Positions 25,869 through 36,185 are shown, numbered from the stretch's first letter. The stretch: 64,000 nucleotides of DNA from Azonexaceae bacterium (GCA_009469675.1 SSSZ01000099.1:43796-107795); one strand, 5' to 3'. Program-made: numbers and translations. Notes: a model not told the origin generated them from the letters alone.

Positions 25869-27665
25869 CTACCTGGCGGGCGGCGGGACGATGGGCGGGA
25901 AGTTGGCCGCCAGGCGGGCGAGGATAGGCTCGTCGGCCCCCCGGCGCCGCCACTGGGCGACAATCAGTTCGGCCCGGTCCGGGTAGGCCGCCACCGCCCG
26001 GCGCAGCGCCAGGCTGGCGGCATCGTCCTGGCCAGCCAGGGCGAGCAGGTAGGCGCACTTGAAAACGATTTCCCGGCTGGCCGAAAAACGCTGGGCCCGC
26101 TCGCAGGTCTCCAGCTTGACGCCGAGTCCTTCCGCCGATTCGTCCATGAGGTTGGCGGCGGTCAGATCGACGTAGGGGCGCAGCAGCGATTCGCCGGCCA
26201 GTTGCTGCAGCGCGGCGGCGGTGCGGCTGCGGGCCTCGGCCGGGTTGCGGGCGAGGCGGCCGTGCAGCGTGTCTTCGAGCAGGCTGTAGTCCTGGTACAA
26301 GGTCACCAAGGCGAGACTCCCCAGGACGAGAAAGGCGCCGATCGCCAGGGGCGCCCGCGGCCCCAGCCGCAGGGGGCGGTTGCGGGGGCTGGCGGCGCCG
26401 GCGAGAAGGGCGGCGGGGCCGAGGAAAAAGGCGTACCACAGGGGGTATTCCAGATTGGCGTGGATGGCCAGGACGAGGACCATGGCCAAGACCCACCAAC
26501 CGGCCTCGGTGCGGGGCTGGCGCCAGACGCCGAGGAGCCAGCGGGCAGCGAAGACGACGAGAAGCAGTCCGGCGCCGATCCCCATTTCGGCCAGCAGGTT
26601 GAGCAGCATGTTGTGGGCGTTTTCCGGCAGTCCCGGCAGGCGCCGGGGCATGAGGTCGAGGACGTGTTCGAGGAAATGCCGGGTGTACTGGCCGAAACCG
26701 GCCCCCAACCAGGGGTTGTCGCTAAAGATAAGGAACGCCGTGCGCCACAGGGTGAAGCGGACGGGGTCGTAGGAACCGGCGTCGGCGATGCGGCCCCCGG
26801 CGGTGACCGTGCTATCCGGCAGGGGAACGAGGCCGCTGCTGAACGCCCCCTGGAAAAGCAGCGTCGCCGCCAGGGCGAGAAGGCTCCAGCGGCGTAGGGC
26901 GGCCCCCCCGGGCAAGGCGCTGCGGCCCGCCCAGAGAATGGCGAGGACCGGGAGCGCGACGCCGTAGAACCAGACCGAACGGGAAGCCGAAAGGACGGCC
27001 AGGGGGGCGATGATGAGCAGCGCCCCGGCGGCGGAAACATTGCCCAGCCAGTTGCGGCTGCGCAGATAGACGAGGGAAACCACGCCGAGCCAGAGGTAAT
27101 CGGCGAAGTTGTTGGTTTGGGCGAGGTTGCCCCGCAGGCCGCCGCCGAAATGGGGAAAAACCCAGGGCAGGCGGGCCAGACCTGCGAGCTGGACGGCCCC
27201 GGTGAGGGCCTCGAGGAGGGCGCCGACGAGGACGGCGGTGGCCATCACGTCGGCCAACCGGGGCAGGCCGATGTCCTGGGCGAGGCGCCGGCCGAGCACG
27301 GCGAGCAGGATGGCCCAGATGAGGTAGAGGGCGAACATGAGCAGCCGGTCGGTCAGAGCATCGGCCTGGAAAACACCCTGGAGGACGGCGAGCAAAAGCA
27401 GCCCGACGGGCAGCAGGGCGACTTCCGGCAGTTCGAGGGGCGTTTTTTCGCCGTCTCGCAGCAGCCAGGTCAGCGCCGCCAGGCCGAGAATGGCGGCAGC
27501 CCACTCCTGGAAAAAAGTGGGAATGGGATTGTTGTGGTGGGGCAGCAGGAAGGGCAGCGTCAGCATCAGGGCAATGGCCCCGAGGCAGGCGTAGCGGTGC
27601 GCCATGGCAAGACGGATCGGCATGCCGCGGATTATCCTAGAAACCGCAACCAACCGCTTGTCCAT
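25869..27665 (-). CDS. O-antigen ligase/pilin O-oligosaccharyltransferase-like (PglL/Wzy_C)
   Basis: A 598-residue polytopic protein with roughly a dozen membrane segments in the first 430 residues and a soluble C-terminal tail (about 450-598). The periplasmic loop holds the Wzy_C/PglL signature ENAHNMLLNLLAEMG (about 340-355), with the His-Asn pair needed by oligosaccharyltransferases. The C-terminal part resembles the PglL-specific extension. It converges on the end of the MSHA locus, so pilin glycosylation is a reasonable guess, although a WaaL-type lipopolysaccharide role is possible. The start is uncertain: ATG 27665, 27623 (AGGA upstream) or 27605. Confidence 0.8.
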   Translation of the reverse strand: MDKRLVAVSRIIRGMPIRLAMAHRYACLGAIALMLTLPFLLPHHNNPIPTFFQEWAAAILGLAALTWLLRDGEKTPLELPEVALLPVGLLLLAVLQGVFQADALTDRLLMFALYLIWAILLAVLGRRLAQDIGLPRLADVMATAVLVGALLEALTGAVQLAGLARLPWVFPHFGGGLRGNLAQTNNFADYLWLGVVSLVYLRSRNWLGNVSAAGALLIIAPLAVLSASRSVWFYGVALPVLAILWAGRSALPGGAALRRWSLLALAATLLFQGAFSSGLVPLPDSTVTAGGRIADAGSYDPVRFTLWRTAFLIFSDNPWLGAGFGQYTRHFLEHVLDLMPRRLPGLPENAHNMLLNLLAEMGIGAGLLLVVFAARWLLGVWRQPRTEAGWWVLAMVLVLAIHANLEYPLWYAFFLGPAALLAGAASPRNRPLRLGPRAPLAIGAFLVLGSLALVTLYQDYSLLEDTLHGRLARNPAEARSRTAAALQQLAGESLLRPYVDLTAANLMDESAEGLGVKLETCERAQRFSASREIVFKCAYLLALAGQDDAASLALRRAVAAYPDRAELIVAQWRRRGADEPILARLAANFPPIVPPPAR

Positions 27666-27739
27666 GCCCGGACGGCGCCAGGATCACCTGATTTGCCCCC
27701 GGGCGGCCGGCGCCTCCCGCCGCGGATTCGCCGGTTAGC

Positions 27740-28462
27740 TCAGTTGCGCAGCGCCCGGGCGACCACCGCCACGCCGACCGTGCGGGCACCGTGGAGCTTG
27801 AGGGTGCGCGCCGCTTCGTCGAGGGTGGCGCCGGAAGTCATCACGTCGTCCACCAGAAGAAAGGAGGCACCGGCCGCATCCCGGCTGCACTCGAAGGCCC
27901 GCCGGACGTTGGCGGCCCGTTCCTTGAGGGGCAGGGCGGCCTGGGGGCCGGTATCGCGGCGGCGCTGCAGCAGATCGTAGGCGACGGGGCGTCCCAGCCG
28001 GGCCGCCAGGGAACGGGCGATTTCCGCCGACTGGTTGAAGCCCCGGCTCCGCAGCCGGGCCGGATGGAGCGGCAGGGGGACGACGACCTCCCCCGGGCTA
28101 TCGGTCGCCGCTCCGGCCAAACAGTCGCCCAGCCAGGCGGCGATGCCGAGCTGATGGCCGTATTTGAGGGCGTGGACTAGGCGGTCCAGGGGAAAGTCGT
28201 AGCGAAAGATCGCCGTGGTGGTGTCGAAATGGGGCGGGACGGCAAGACAACGGCCGCACCGTTCGCCGTGGGTGGTGGGTTCGGCGCATTGGGGACAGCG
28301 CGCCGCCGGCAGAAGCGGCAGGTCGGCGGCACAGCCTGGGCAAAGCACCGGCGCTGCGCCGTCGGCACCGCACAGCACGCAGGAGGCGGGCAGAAGGGCG
28401 GCGGGGCGAAGGCGGCGCAATCGGATCAGGGCGAGTTTGACGGCTTGGGGTAAAATTGACAC
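27740..28462 (-). CDS. comF: ComF-family phosphoribosyltransferase-like competence protein
   Basis: A protein of about 240 residues with an N-terminal zinc finger of CxxC pairs (CVLCG, CPGC, CPQC, CGRC) and a C-terminal phosphoribosyltransferase fold with the PRPP loop LLVDDVMTSGAT. ComF proteins act in uptake of transforming DNA, often with type IV pili. The start is uncertain; GTG 28462 is the likeliest because the frame upstream loses family resemblance, but its AAGAAG site is unusually close. That GTG overlaps the -35 box of the bioB promoter. Confidence 0.85.
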   Translation of the reverse strand: MSILPQAVKLALIRLRRLRPAALLPASCVLCGADGAAPVLCPGCAADLPLLPAARCPQCAEPTTHGERCGRCLAVPPHFDTTTAIFRYDFPLDRLVHALKYGHQLGIAAWLGDCLAGAATDSPGEVVVPLPLHPARLRSRGFNQSAEIARSLAARLGRPVAYDLLQRRRDTGPQAALPLKERAANVRRAFECSRDAAGASFLLVDDVMTSGATLDEAARTLKLHGARTVGVAVVARALRN

Positions 28463-28484
28463 CTTCTTGCGCCTGTTCGATAAT
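28456..28484 (+). promoter_or_regulatory. Near-consensus sigma-70 promoter of bioB
   Basis: TTGACA (28456-28461) and GATAAT (28479-28484) are separated by exactly 17 bp. The predicted transcript start near 28491 gives a leader of about 60 bases with a GCGGC-TTTT-GCCGC hairpin before bioB. The -35 lies on the presumed comF start codon, so transcription of the two divergent genes may interfere. Confidence 0.75.
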
Positions 28485-28553
28485 TCATAATTACCGTTTG
28501 GGTGATGGGCGGCTTTTGCCGCGGGTTTCAGTCTTCGATCAAGGTCTTTTGCT

Positions 28554-29540
28554 ATGCATGCTTCCGCCCAGGTTCTGGCCACGCCGCTGGCCGCCGTTTC
28601 TTCTGATCGCCATCTGTGGACCGTTTCCGAGGTTCTGGCGCTTTACGAACTGCCCCTGATGGACCTGCTTTGGCAGGCCCAGGGCGTGCATCGGCGCCAT
28701 TTCGATCCCAACGCCATTCAACGCTCGACGCTGCTTTCGGTCAAGACCGGCGGTTGTTCCGAGGATTGCGGCTACTGCTCGCAGTCGGCCAAACACAAGA
28801 CGGGTACCGAGCGCGAGCGATTGCTGCCGGTGGACGAGGTCGTCGCCGCCGCCAAGCTGGCCAAGGAGAAGGGGGCTTCCCGCTTCTGCATGGGTGCCGC
28901 CTGGCGCGGCCCGAAGGACAAGGATCTCGACCAGGTTCTCGACATGGTGCGCGAAGTCAAGGCCCTGGGGCTGCAGACCTGCGTCACCCTGGGCATGCTC
29001 AAGGAAGGCCAGGCCGAGAAGCTCAAGGAAGCGGGCCTCGACTACTACAACCACAACGTCGATACCGACGCCGAGTTCTACGGCCAGGTCATCAAGACCC
29101 ACACCCACGCCGATCGTCTCGATACCCTAGACCAGGTGCGCGACGCCGGCCTCAAGGTGTGCTCCGGCGGCATCGTCGGCATGGGCGAGTCGCGCAAGAA
29201 CCGTGCTGCCATGCTGGTTCAGCTCGCCAATCTGGAGAAGGCGCCGGAATCGGTGCCGATCAACAACCTGGTGCCGATTCCCGGCACGCCGATGGCCGGT
29301 GTCGACCGCCTCGATCCCTTCGAGTTCGTCCGCACCATCGCCGCCGCCCGCATCACCATGCCGACTTCCTGGGTCCGCCTCTCGGCCGGCCGCCAGGAAA
29401 TGACCGACGAACTGCAGGCGCTTTGTTTCCTGGCCGGCGCCAACTCCATGTTCTACGGCGACAAGCTGCTCACCACCGGCAACCCCGACGTCGAGCGCGA
29501 CGAGGCGCTGTTCGAGCGCCTCGGCCTGACGCCGGTGTGA
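28554..29540 (+). CDS. bioB: Biotin synthase
   Basis: A radical-SAM enzyme that inserts sulfur into dethiobiotin. The 4Fe-4S motif CSEDCGYC gives Cys68, Cys72, Cys75. Other marks: [26 protein letters not shown] and the C-terminal [17 protein letters not shown]. Length 328 residues, normal. Its stop overlaps bioC (TGATG), forming a bioBC operon away from the rest of the biotin genes. Confidence 0.98.
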   Translation: MHASAQVLATPLAAVSSDRHLWTVSEVLALYELPLMDLLWQAQGVHRRHFDPNAIQRSTLLSVKTGGCSEDCGYCSQSAKHKTGTERERLLPVDEVVAAAKLAKEKGASRFCMGAAWRGPKDKDLDQVLDMVREVKALGLQTCVTLGMLKEGQAEKLKEAGLDYYNHNVDTDAEFYGQVIKTHTHADRLDTLDQVRDAGLKVCSGGIVGMGESRKNRAAMLVQLANLEKAPESVPINNLVPIPGTPMAGVDRLDPFEFVRTIAAARITMPTSWVRLSAGRQEMTDELQALCFLAGANSMFYGDKLLTTGNPDVERDEALFERLGLTPV

Positions 29541-30421
29541 TGGCGGAAGCCGGCTTCGTCGACCGCAACCAGGTTCGACGAAGCTTCGCCCGCGTCGCCG
29601 CCCGTTACGGCGAAGGGGATTTTTTCGCCCGCGAAATCGACCGCCGGATGCAGGAGCGGCTCGACTACGTCCGCATCGCCCCGACCCGCCTGGTGGACCT
29701 CGGCTGCAGCCGGGGCGCCAGCCTGCCGGCCCTGGGCCGGCGTTATCCCGAAGCCCTGGCCCTGGGCATCGATCTGGTGCCCGAGATGCTGGCCCCGATC
29801 GACTCTCCCCGTCCGGGTTGGCGCCGCTGGCTCGATTTCGGCCGTCCCGAAGGCCCGCTCCTCGCCGCCGCCGACGCCTGCCGCCTGCCGCTGCGCAGCG
29901 AATCCCAGGGCCTCGTCTGGTCCAACCTGCTCCTGCATTGGCTCGACGACCCCCTCCCGGTCCTGGCCGAAGCCCACCGGGTGCTAGAAGTCGGCGGCCT
30001 CCTCATGTTTTCCACCCTGGGGCCGGACAGCTTCAAGGAACTGCGCGCCGCCTTTGCCGACGGCTACGCCCACACCCAGCGCACCATCGACATGCACGAT
30101 CTGGGCGACATGCTGGTCGCCTGCGGCTTTGCCGATCCGGTGATGGATATGGAAGTGCTGACCCTGACCTACGATTCCTTCGACGCCCTGTTGGCGGAAC
30201 TGCGGGCCGCCGGTTCGAGCTGCGCCATGAAAGCCCGGCGCCACGGCCTGACCGGTCGCGCTGCCTGGGCTTCGGCCCGGGCAGCCTACGAGGCCCAGCG
30301 CCGCGATGGCAAGCTGCCGGCAACCTTCGAGGTGGTCTACGGCCACGCCTGGAAAGCCCAGCCCAAGACCACTGCCGACGGGCGTTCGATCATCCGTTTC
30401 GAAGCGGGTCGGCGCAACTGA
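29540..30421 (+). CDS. bioC: Malonyl-ACP O-methyltransferase BioC
   Basis: A 293-residue SAM-dependent methyltransferase that caps malonyl-ACP to start pimelate synthesis for biotin. Class I motifs: VRRSFARVAARYGEGDF, LVDLGCSRGASLPAL (motif I), WSNLLLHWLDDPLPVLAEAHRVL and GGLLMFSTLGPDS. It begins on the last base of the bioB stop, so the two are coupled. It converges on msrQ with only 3 bp between stops. Confidence 0.95.
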   Translation: MAEAGFVDRNQVRRSFARVAARYGEGDFFAREIDRRMQERLDYVRIAPTRLVDLGCSRGASLPALGRRYPEALALGIDLVPEMLAPIDSPRPGWRRWLDFGRPEGPLLAAADACRLPLRSESQGLVWSNLLLHWLDDPLPVLAEAHRVLEVGGLLMFSTLGPDSFKELRAAFADGYAHTQRTIDMHDLGDMLVACGFADPVMDMEVLTLTYDSFDALLAELRAAGSSCAMKARRHGLTGRAAWASARAAYEAQRRDGKLPATFEVVYGHAWKAQPKTTADGRSIIRFEAGRRN

Positions 30422-30424
30422 AGA

Positions 30425-31090
30425 TCAAGGTTTCGCCCGGAATATCTTGATCGGCTGGGCGGCCGGCCGGGCAGCCGGGTACGGGCCGTAGCGCCGCATC
30501 CGCTCGCGGGCGCGCCAGCCCAGCAGGACAGCCAGGATCAGGCCGTAGATGGCGGGGTAGATGAGGGCCGTCGCCTTAACCAGCCAGAGGTAGTGGAAGG
30601 CCGCCAGGATGCCGATGAGGTATACCGAGCGATGCAGCGCCTGCCAGCGTTTCCCCCCCAGCCGGCGGATGGCCAGCTGATTCGACGTCGCGGCCAGGGG
30701 TACGAGCAGGCAGAAAGCGGCGAAGCCGACGGTGACGAAGGGGCGCTTGACAACGTCGAGGGCGATGTCGGTGAGGTCGAAGCTGTGGTCGAAGCCGACG
30801 AAGGACAGGAAATGCAGGCTGGCGTAGAAAAAGGTGAAGAGACCCAGCATCCGCCGGGTGCGCAACAGCCAGTGCCAGTCGGTAAAGGCCCGCAGGGGCG
30901 TTACCGTGAGGGTGATGAGCAGGAAGTTGAAGGTCCACGTGCCGGTGAAGCGCTGCACGAATTCCACCGGGTTGGCGCCGAAATCGCCGCTCCAGGCCGC
31001 GTAGACCAGGCGGCCGAAGGGCAGCAGCGAAACCGCGAAGAGGGCGATCTTGAGGCGGGTGATCTGGGGGGCGGTGAGCTGCAGGGCCAT
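30425..31090 (-). CDS. msrQ: Haem-binding membrane subunit MsrQ
   Basis: A 221-residue b-type cytochrome with about six membrane helices of the ferric-reductase-like fold. Candidate haem-ligand histidines lie in FFYASLHFLSFVGFD, ALHRSVYLIG and AAFHYLWL. MsrQ passes electrons from the quinone pool or flavin to MsrP. It starts 3 bp after msrP on the same strand. Confidence 0.95.
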   Translation of the reverse strand: MALQLTAPQITRLKIALFAVSLLPFGRLVYAAWSGDFGANPVEFVQRFTGTWTFNFLLITLTVTPLRAFTDWHWLLRTRRMLGLFTFFYASLHFLSFVGFDHSFDLTDIALDVVKRPFVTVGFAAFCLLVPLAATSNQLAIRRLGGKRWQALHRSVYLIGILAAFHYLWLVKATALIYPAIYGLILAVLLGWRARERMRRYGPYPAARPAAQPIKIFRAKP

Positions 31091-31093
31091 GGT

Positions 31094-32044
31094 TCAGAAA
31101 TACCTTTTCAAATCCATGCCGGTGTAGAGCTGCCCCACCTGCTCGGCGTAGCCGTTGAAGGGCAGGGTGCGGCGGCGGAAGAATTCGCCCAGCCGGCGCT
31201 CGTTGGCCTGACTCCAGCGTTTGTGCGGGACGTCCGGATTGACATTGGAGTAAAAGCCGTATTCGTCGGGGGCGGTCTTGGTCCATACGGTTTCCGGCTG
31301 CTTTTCGACAAAACGGATGCGGACGATCGATTTCGCTCCCTTAAACCCGTATTTCCAGGGTACCACCAGGCGCACCGGGGCGCCGTTCTGCTTGGGCATG
31401 ACTTCGCCGTACATGCCAAAGGCGAGAATCGTCAGGGGGTGCATGGCCTCATCGAGACGAATGGCTTCGACGTAGGGCCAGTCGAGGAAGGGGATGCGGA
31501 CGAAGGGCATCTGCTCGGCGTCGGCCAGGCTCCAGAATTCGACGAATTTGGCATTGCCCGTGACCTCGGCCCGCTTGGCCAGTTCGGCAAAGGGAAAGCC
31601 GACCCAGGGCACGACGGCACTCCAGCCTTCGACGCAGCGCAGGCGATAGGTCCGCTCCTCAAGGGGCGCCCACTTGAGGATGTCGTCCAGGGCGAAGGTC
31701 TTGGGCGTCTTGACCGCCCCGTCGACGGTGATGGTCCAGGGGCGGGTGCGCAGGCGGTGGGCGTTGCGGGCCGGGCTTTCCTTGTCGGGACCGAATTCGT
31801 AGAAATTCCCGTAGGTGGTCATCGAATCGAAGGGGGTGGCTTTTTCGTCGAGGGTGACGACGTTGGGGACGACGCCTTCGAAGCGTGCTCCGTGGGCCGG
31901 GGCGGCCACTGCCAGGGCGCGGCCGGGCAGGGCAGCGGCGGCAAGACCGAGGCCGAGGCCGGCAAGAAACTCGCGGCGGCGGTTATACACGCCGGGGTCG
32001 GTGATTTCGGACGGTGCAATGTCGGGGGGGCGGCGAATTATCAT
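31094..32044 (-). CDS. msrP: Periplasmic methionine sulfoxide reductase catalytic subunit MsrP
   Basis: A molybdoenzyme that repairs oxidised methionines in periplasmic proteins. It has a twin-arginine signal NRRREFLAGLGLGLAAAA (21-38) and the molybdenum-coordinating Cys137 in RCVEGWS. The sulfite-oxidase fold follows, ending LYTGMDLKRYF. I chose ATG 32044, behind AAGGAAG, giving 316 residues. Its cofactor connects functionally to the moeB-type gene at 1.4 kb (inference). Confidence 0.96.
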   Translation of the reverse strand: MIIRRPPDIAPSEITDPGVYNRRREFLAGLGLGLAAAALPGRALAVAAPAHGARFEGVVPNVVTLDEKATPFDSMTTYGNFYEFGPDKESPARNAHRLRTRPWTITVDGAVKTPKTFALDDILKWAPLEERTYRLRCVEGWSAVVPWVGFPFAELAKRAEVTGNAKFVEFWSLADAEQMPFVRIPFLDWPYVEAIRLDEAMHPLTILAFGMYGEVMPKQNGAPVRLVVPWKYGFKGAKSIVRIRFVEKQPETVWTKTAPDEYGFYSNVNPDVPHKRWSQANERRLGEFFRRRTLPFNGYAEQVGQLYTGMDLKRYF

Positions 32045-32179
32045 GATTCTTCCTTGGGTTTTCCTATCCATTGGTCGCGCCAAGGGGCAAAAACTTACAC
32101 CGGTCGTGGCCGGACGCCCGGGTTGGACAAGGGAAACTGGGGAAGTGTTCGCCGCCGCGGAGGTGCCGGCGGCGGAGGA

Positions 32180-33022
32180 TCAGGCGGCCAGGGCGGCGCG
32201 CAACTCGCCGATGTCCTCGGCCGCTTCGTCGAGGAGGTCGGCGTAACGCTCGCGGTCGGCCGTGCGGGCGGCGGCGTCGGCTTCCGATTCGACGGCAGGC
32301 ATCCACTCCAGGCCATCGCCGGCCAGGAGGCTGGCGAAATAGACGACGTCGGCCAGGCTGCACGGATTTTCGCTGACCGGCCGGCCCCGCCCCTGGCGCG
32401 ACGATTCGACGATGCGCTCGGGCAGCCCGAGGGCCTGCAGCAGGCTCTCGCCGATGCTGCCCTGCCAGCCGGTGACGAGGCCGATGACGGCCTCGAGGTT
32501 GTCGCGGTATTCGGGATATTCGGCGGCGCGGTAGAGGAGATAGAAGACGCCGATGTTATGGACCATGCCGGCCAGCATCGCCTCGTCCTGGTTGATGCGG
32601 CCGATGCGGCGGGCGAGGACGCGGGCGATGGCGGCCACTTGCAGCGAATGCTCCCAGGTTTGCCGTGACAGGGCGTCGAAAGCCGCCAGGTTGCGGGATT
32701 TGAGCATCTGATCCATGGCGACCGCCAGGGAGATCGTCCTGACCGTTTCGAATCCCAGGCGGCTGATGGCGTTGCGCACGTCGGTGACGGTCCGGCCCGA
32801 GGGGTTGTAGTGCACCGAATTGGACAGCCGCAGCAGTTTGCTGGCGATCAGCGGCTCGACGCCGACCACGCCGGCAACGCGATCGAGGGAGGCGTCGGGG
32901 TCGCGCAGGGTGTTGCGGACCATGATGGCCGCGTCGAGGCAGGTCGGGAAATTGACCTCCCCCGAGAGATCGCGGGCGATGTCCTCGAGAATGCGGAAAT
33001 GGAGGCGGCTGTCGAGAGCCAT
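32180..33022 (-). CDS. HDOD-domain signalling protein
   Basis: A 280-residue protein occupied by one HDOD domain (about 15-215). The degenerate metal motif reads MVHNIGVFYLLYRA instead of HDIG, so phosphodiesterase activity is unlikely, as is usual in HDOD proteins. These proteins often act in taxis, pilus-based motility or cyclic di-GMP circuits. The gene is flanked by a CBS-domain gene and msrP with no overlap; its partner is not evident. Confidence 0.88.
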   Translation of the reverse strand: MALDSRLHFRILEDIARDLSGEVNFPTCLDAAIMVRNTLRDPDASLDRVAGVVGVEPLIASKLLRLSNSVHYNPSGRTVTDVRNAISRLGFETVRTISLAVAMDQMLKSRNLAAFDALSRQTWEHSLQVAAIARVLARRIGRINQDEAMLAGMVHNIGVFYLLYRAAEYPEYRDNLEAVIGLVTGWQGSIGESLLQALGLPERIVESSRQGRGRPVSENPCSLADVVYFASLLAGDGLEWMPAVESEADAAARTADRERYADLLDEAAEDIGELRAALAA

Positions 33023-33087
33023 GTCAGGCCTTTCGCCGGGCCGCTGGGGAAATCGGCGATCCCGATCGGCACGGGGGAGGCGATGCT

Positions 33088-33519
33088 TCAGCCCGCGATA
33101 TAGCGCTCAAGTTCTTCGATCAGGAAGCGTTGGGCGCTGATGGTTTCCTTCACCAGGTCGCCGATCGACACCAGGCCGGCGACGCTGCCGTCCTCGTTGA
33201 GGATGGGCAGGTGGCGGAAGCGCTTCTCGGTCATCAGAGCCATGCATTGGTCGATGCTGTGGCTGGGGGTGACGTAGGCCACCTTGTCGCTCATGATTTC
33301 CTTGACCAGGGTTTCTTTGGAACTCTTGCCGTGGAGGATGATCTTGCGGGCGTAGTCACGCTCCGAAAAGATGCCGACCAACTGTTCCCCCTCGAGGACG
33401 AGGAGGGCGCCCACGTCGTGCTGAGCCATGACGGTCAGGGCGTGAAAAACGGAATCCTTGGGGCTGACGACGGCAAGCGGGCGATTGCGCTCGCTCAGGA
33501 GTTGCTTCAGGGTTTTCAT
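33088..33519 (-). CDS. Tandem CBS-domain protein
   Basis: A 143-residue stand-alone CBS-pair protein; repeats at about 10-65 and 80-135, with the MxxxxVGALLVLEGEQLVGIFSERD and HLPILNEDGSVAGLVSIGDLV patterns. Such Bateman modules bind adenine nucleotides and sense energy state. I chose ATG 33519 as the natural domain start rather than upstream codons. No catalytic domain is attached and its effector partner is unknown. A second, unrelated CBS gene lies at 54.6 kb. Confidence 0.9.
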   Translation of the reverse strand: MKTLKQLLSERNRPLAVVSPKDSVFHALTVMAQHDVGALLVLEGEQLVGIFSERDYARKIILHGKSSKETLVKEIMSDKVAYVTPSHSIDQCMALMTEKRFRHLPILNEDGSVAGLVSIGDLVKETISAQRFLIEELERYIAG

Positions 33520-33601
33520 GGCGGGCCTCTTCTGTGGATTGCGACCATATTGTTCGTTGAAGTCTATCCCCGGCGCGTCGTCGTGCCAAGCGCGGGGCAA
33601 C

Positions 33602-33628
33602 AAAAAAGGCAGCCTGGGCTGCCTTTTT
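33602..33628. terminator. Bidirectional rho-independent terminator
   Basis: A 7-bp stem GGCAGCC/GGCTGCC with a 2-base loop, flanked by six A on the left and five T on the right. Read leftward, it sits 15 bases after the cytochrome c4 stop and insulates it from the CBS gene. Confidence 0.9.
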
Positions 33629-33642
33629 CCTGGTTCTGCCGC

Positions 33643-34278
33643 TCAGCGAAGGCCGGCGGCGTATTCGGCGACCGCCTTGATCTCGGCGTCGGACAGCTTG
33701 GCCGCGACCATGCGCATCATTTTTTCCGGATCGTTGGCACGTTCACCCTGGCGGAAGGCCTTGAGCTGCGCTTCGGTGTATTCGGCATACTGGCCGGCCA
33801 GTTTGGGATACTGGGCGGGCAGGCCGGCGCCGGCCGGACCGTGGCAGCCGGCGCAGGCCGGGACGCCCTTGGCGAAATCGCCCTGGCGCCAGAGCTTCTG
33901 GCCGAGCGCGATCTGCTTCTCGTCCTTGGCGCCGACGGCCTTGAGTTTTTGCTGGGCAAAGTAGGCGGCGACGTTTTTCATGTCGTCGTCGGAAAGGGCG
34001 GCAACCATGCCCCCCATGATGGGGTTGTTGCGGACGGCGGGCTTGCCGTCGGCCGCCTTGAAATTGGCGAGCTGTTTGTAGATGTATTGCTCGACCTGGC
34101 CAGCCAGGTGCGGGTTGACGGCAGCCGGGCTGTTGCCGTCGGCACCGTGGCAGGCGACGCACACGGTTTCGGCGATGGTTTTCCCCTTGGCGGGGTCGGC
34201 CTTGGGGGCGGCTTCCTGGGAAGCCTGGGCCATGAAGCTGGATGCGAGCAGTACTGCAAGCGCGGTTGTGCGTACCAT
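33643..34278 (-). CDS. Dihaem cytochrome c4
   Basis: A 211-residue periplasmic electron carrier with a signal peptide (about 1-19) and two class I haem domains, CVACH (40-44) and CAGCH (142-146). Axial Met candidates lie at NPIMGGM and MMRMVA. Cytochrome c4 donates electrons to terminal oxidases. It is divergent from engB, the usual arrangement in betaproteobacteria. Confidence 0.95.
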   Translation of the reverse strand: MVRTTALAVLLASSFMAQASQEAAPKADPAKGKTIAETVCVACHGADGNSPAAVNPHLAGQVEQYIYKQLANFKAADGKPAVRNNPIMGGMVAALSDDDMKNVAAYFAQQKLKAVGAKDEKQIALGQKLWRQGDFAKGVPACAGCHGPAGAGLPAQYPKLAGQYAEYTEAQLKAFRQGERANDPEKMMRMVAAKLSDAEIKAVAEYAAGLR

Positions 34279-34384
34279 TTTCTAACTCCTTGTGCGCGTC
34301 TCTGACTATGGGGCCGGAACGGAAGTTACAAACCTGTTATTCTATATTAGTTTGCCGCCCCCGGGCGGATCAGCCGAGTTTTTT

Positions 34385-35050
34385 ATGCCCCTCTTACAGA
34401 AGGCGGTTTTTCACACCACCGTCGCCCATCTCCGAGATCTGCCCGCCGACGCCGTTTGCGAAGTGGCCTTCGCCGGCCGCTCCAACGCCGGCAAGTCTTC
34501 CGCCATCAACACCCTGGCGGGACGCGTGCGCCTTGCCTACGTCAGCAAGACGCCGGGCCGGACCCAGCACCTCAATTATTTCACCCTGGAGGGCGGCAAG
34601 TATCTGGTGGACCTCCCGGGTTACGGTTACGCCAAGGCGCCCGAAGCCATCCGCTCCCAGTGGGAGGGCCTGATCGGGCCGTATCTGCAGGGGCGCAGCC
34701 CCCTCGCCGGCCTCTGCATCATCATGGATTGCCGGCGGCCCTTGACCGATCTGGACTGGCGGATGATCGAATGGTTCCGGCCGACCGGGCGCCCCATCCA
34801 CATCCTGCTGTCCAAGGCCGACAAGCTGTCGCGCCAGGACCAGACCAAGACCCTGCGCGCTGTCAAGGCGGAACTCGCCAAGCAGGGCGAGGGTTTCACC
34901 GTGCAGTTGTTTTCCAGCCTGAAGAAAACCGGAATCGACGAGGCCGAGGCGGTGCTGGCCGGTTGGCTCGGCCTGCCGCTCCCCGAAGCCAAGACGGCGA
35001 AAACAAAAGGGCCCCCGGAAAAGGGGGATCCGGGGGCCAAAATGCCTTAA
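34385..35050 (+). CDS. engB: Ribosome-biogenesis GTPase EngB (YsxC)
   Basis: A 221-residue GTPase needed for large-subunit assembly. P-loop GRSNAGKSS (31-39), switch TPGRTQ, DLPGYG (G3), LLSKADKL (G4) and the SSLKKTG (G5). ATG 34385 was chosen as the domain start. The C-terminal 25 residues are a non-conserved Lys/Gly/Pro tail whose coding bases contain a 9-bp hairpin. The TAA stop lies in the stem of a second hairpin. Confidence 0.96.
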   Translation: MPLLQKAVFHTTVAHLRDLPADAVCEVAFAGRSNAGKSSAINTLAGRVRLAYVSKTPGRTQHLNYFTLEGGKYLVDLPGYGYAKAPEAIRSQWEGLIGPYLQGRSPLAGLCIIMDCRRPLTDLDWRMIEWFRPTGRPIHILLSKADKLSRQDQTKTLRAVKAELAKQGEGFTVQLFSSLKKTGIDEAEAVLAGWLGLPLPEAKTAKTKGPPEKGDPGAKMP

Positions 35051-35086
35051 CGAGATTAAGGCACCCGCTCAGGGAGGTAAAGCGGG
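35010..35086. terminator. Three consecutive hairpins between engB and hemB
   Basis: Stem 1: GGCCCCCGG/CCGGGGGCC (35010-35038), inside the last engB codons. Stem 2: TGCCTTAA/TTAAGGCA (35043-35063), holding the stop codon. Stem 3: CCCGCT/AGCGGG (35064-35086). No T-run follows rightward; leftward, stem 1 runs into TTTTGTTTT. The group may end or slow transcription in both directions. Confidence 0.6.
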
Positions 35087-35150
35087 AGACAGCGCGTGCC
35101 ATCTATGGCGTTTGAGGTAATGTTCCGACGAAAAGTTCCGGCTCTGTTGA

Positions 35151-36185
<1,035 letters not shown>

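Noticed and set aside
32180..33022. Active HD-GYP phosphodiesterase
   Set aside because: The motif reads HNIG and no GYP motif is present, so it is classed as HDOD.
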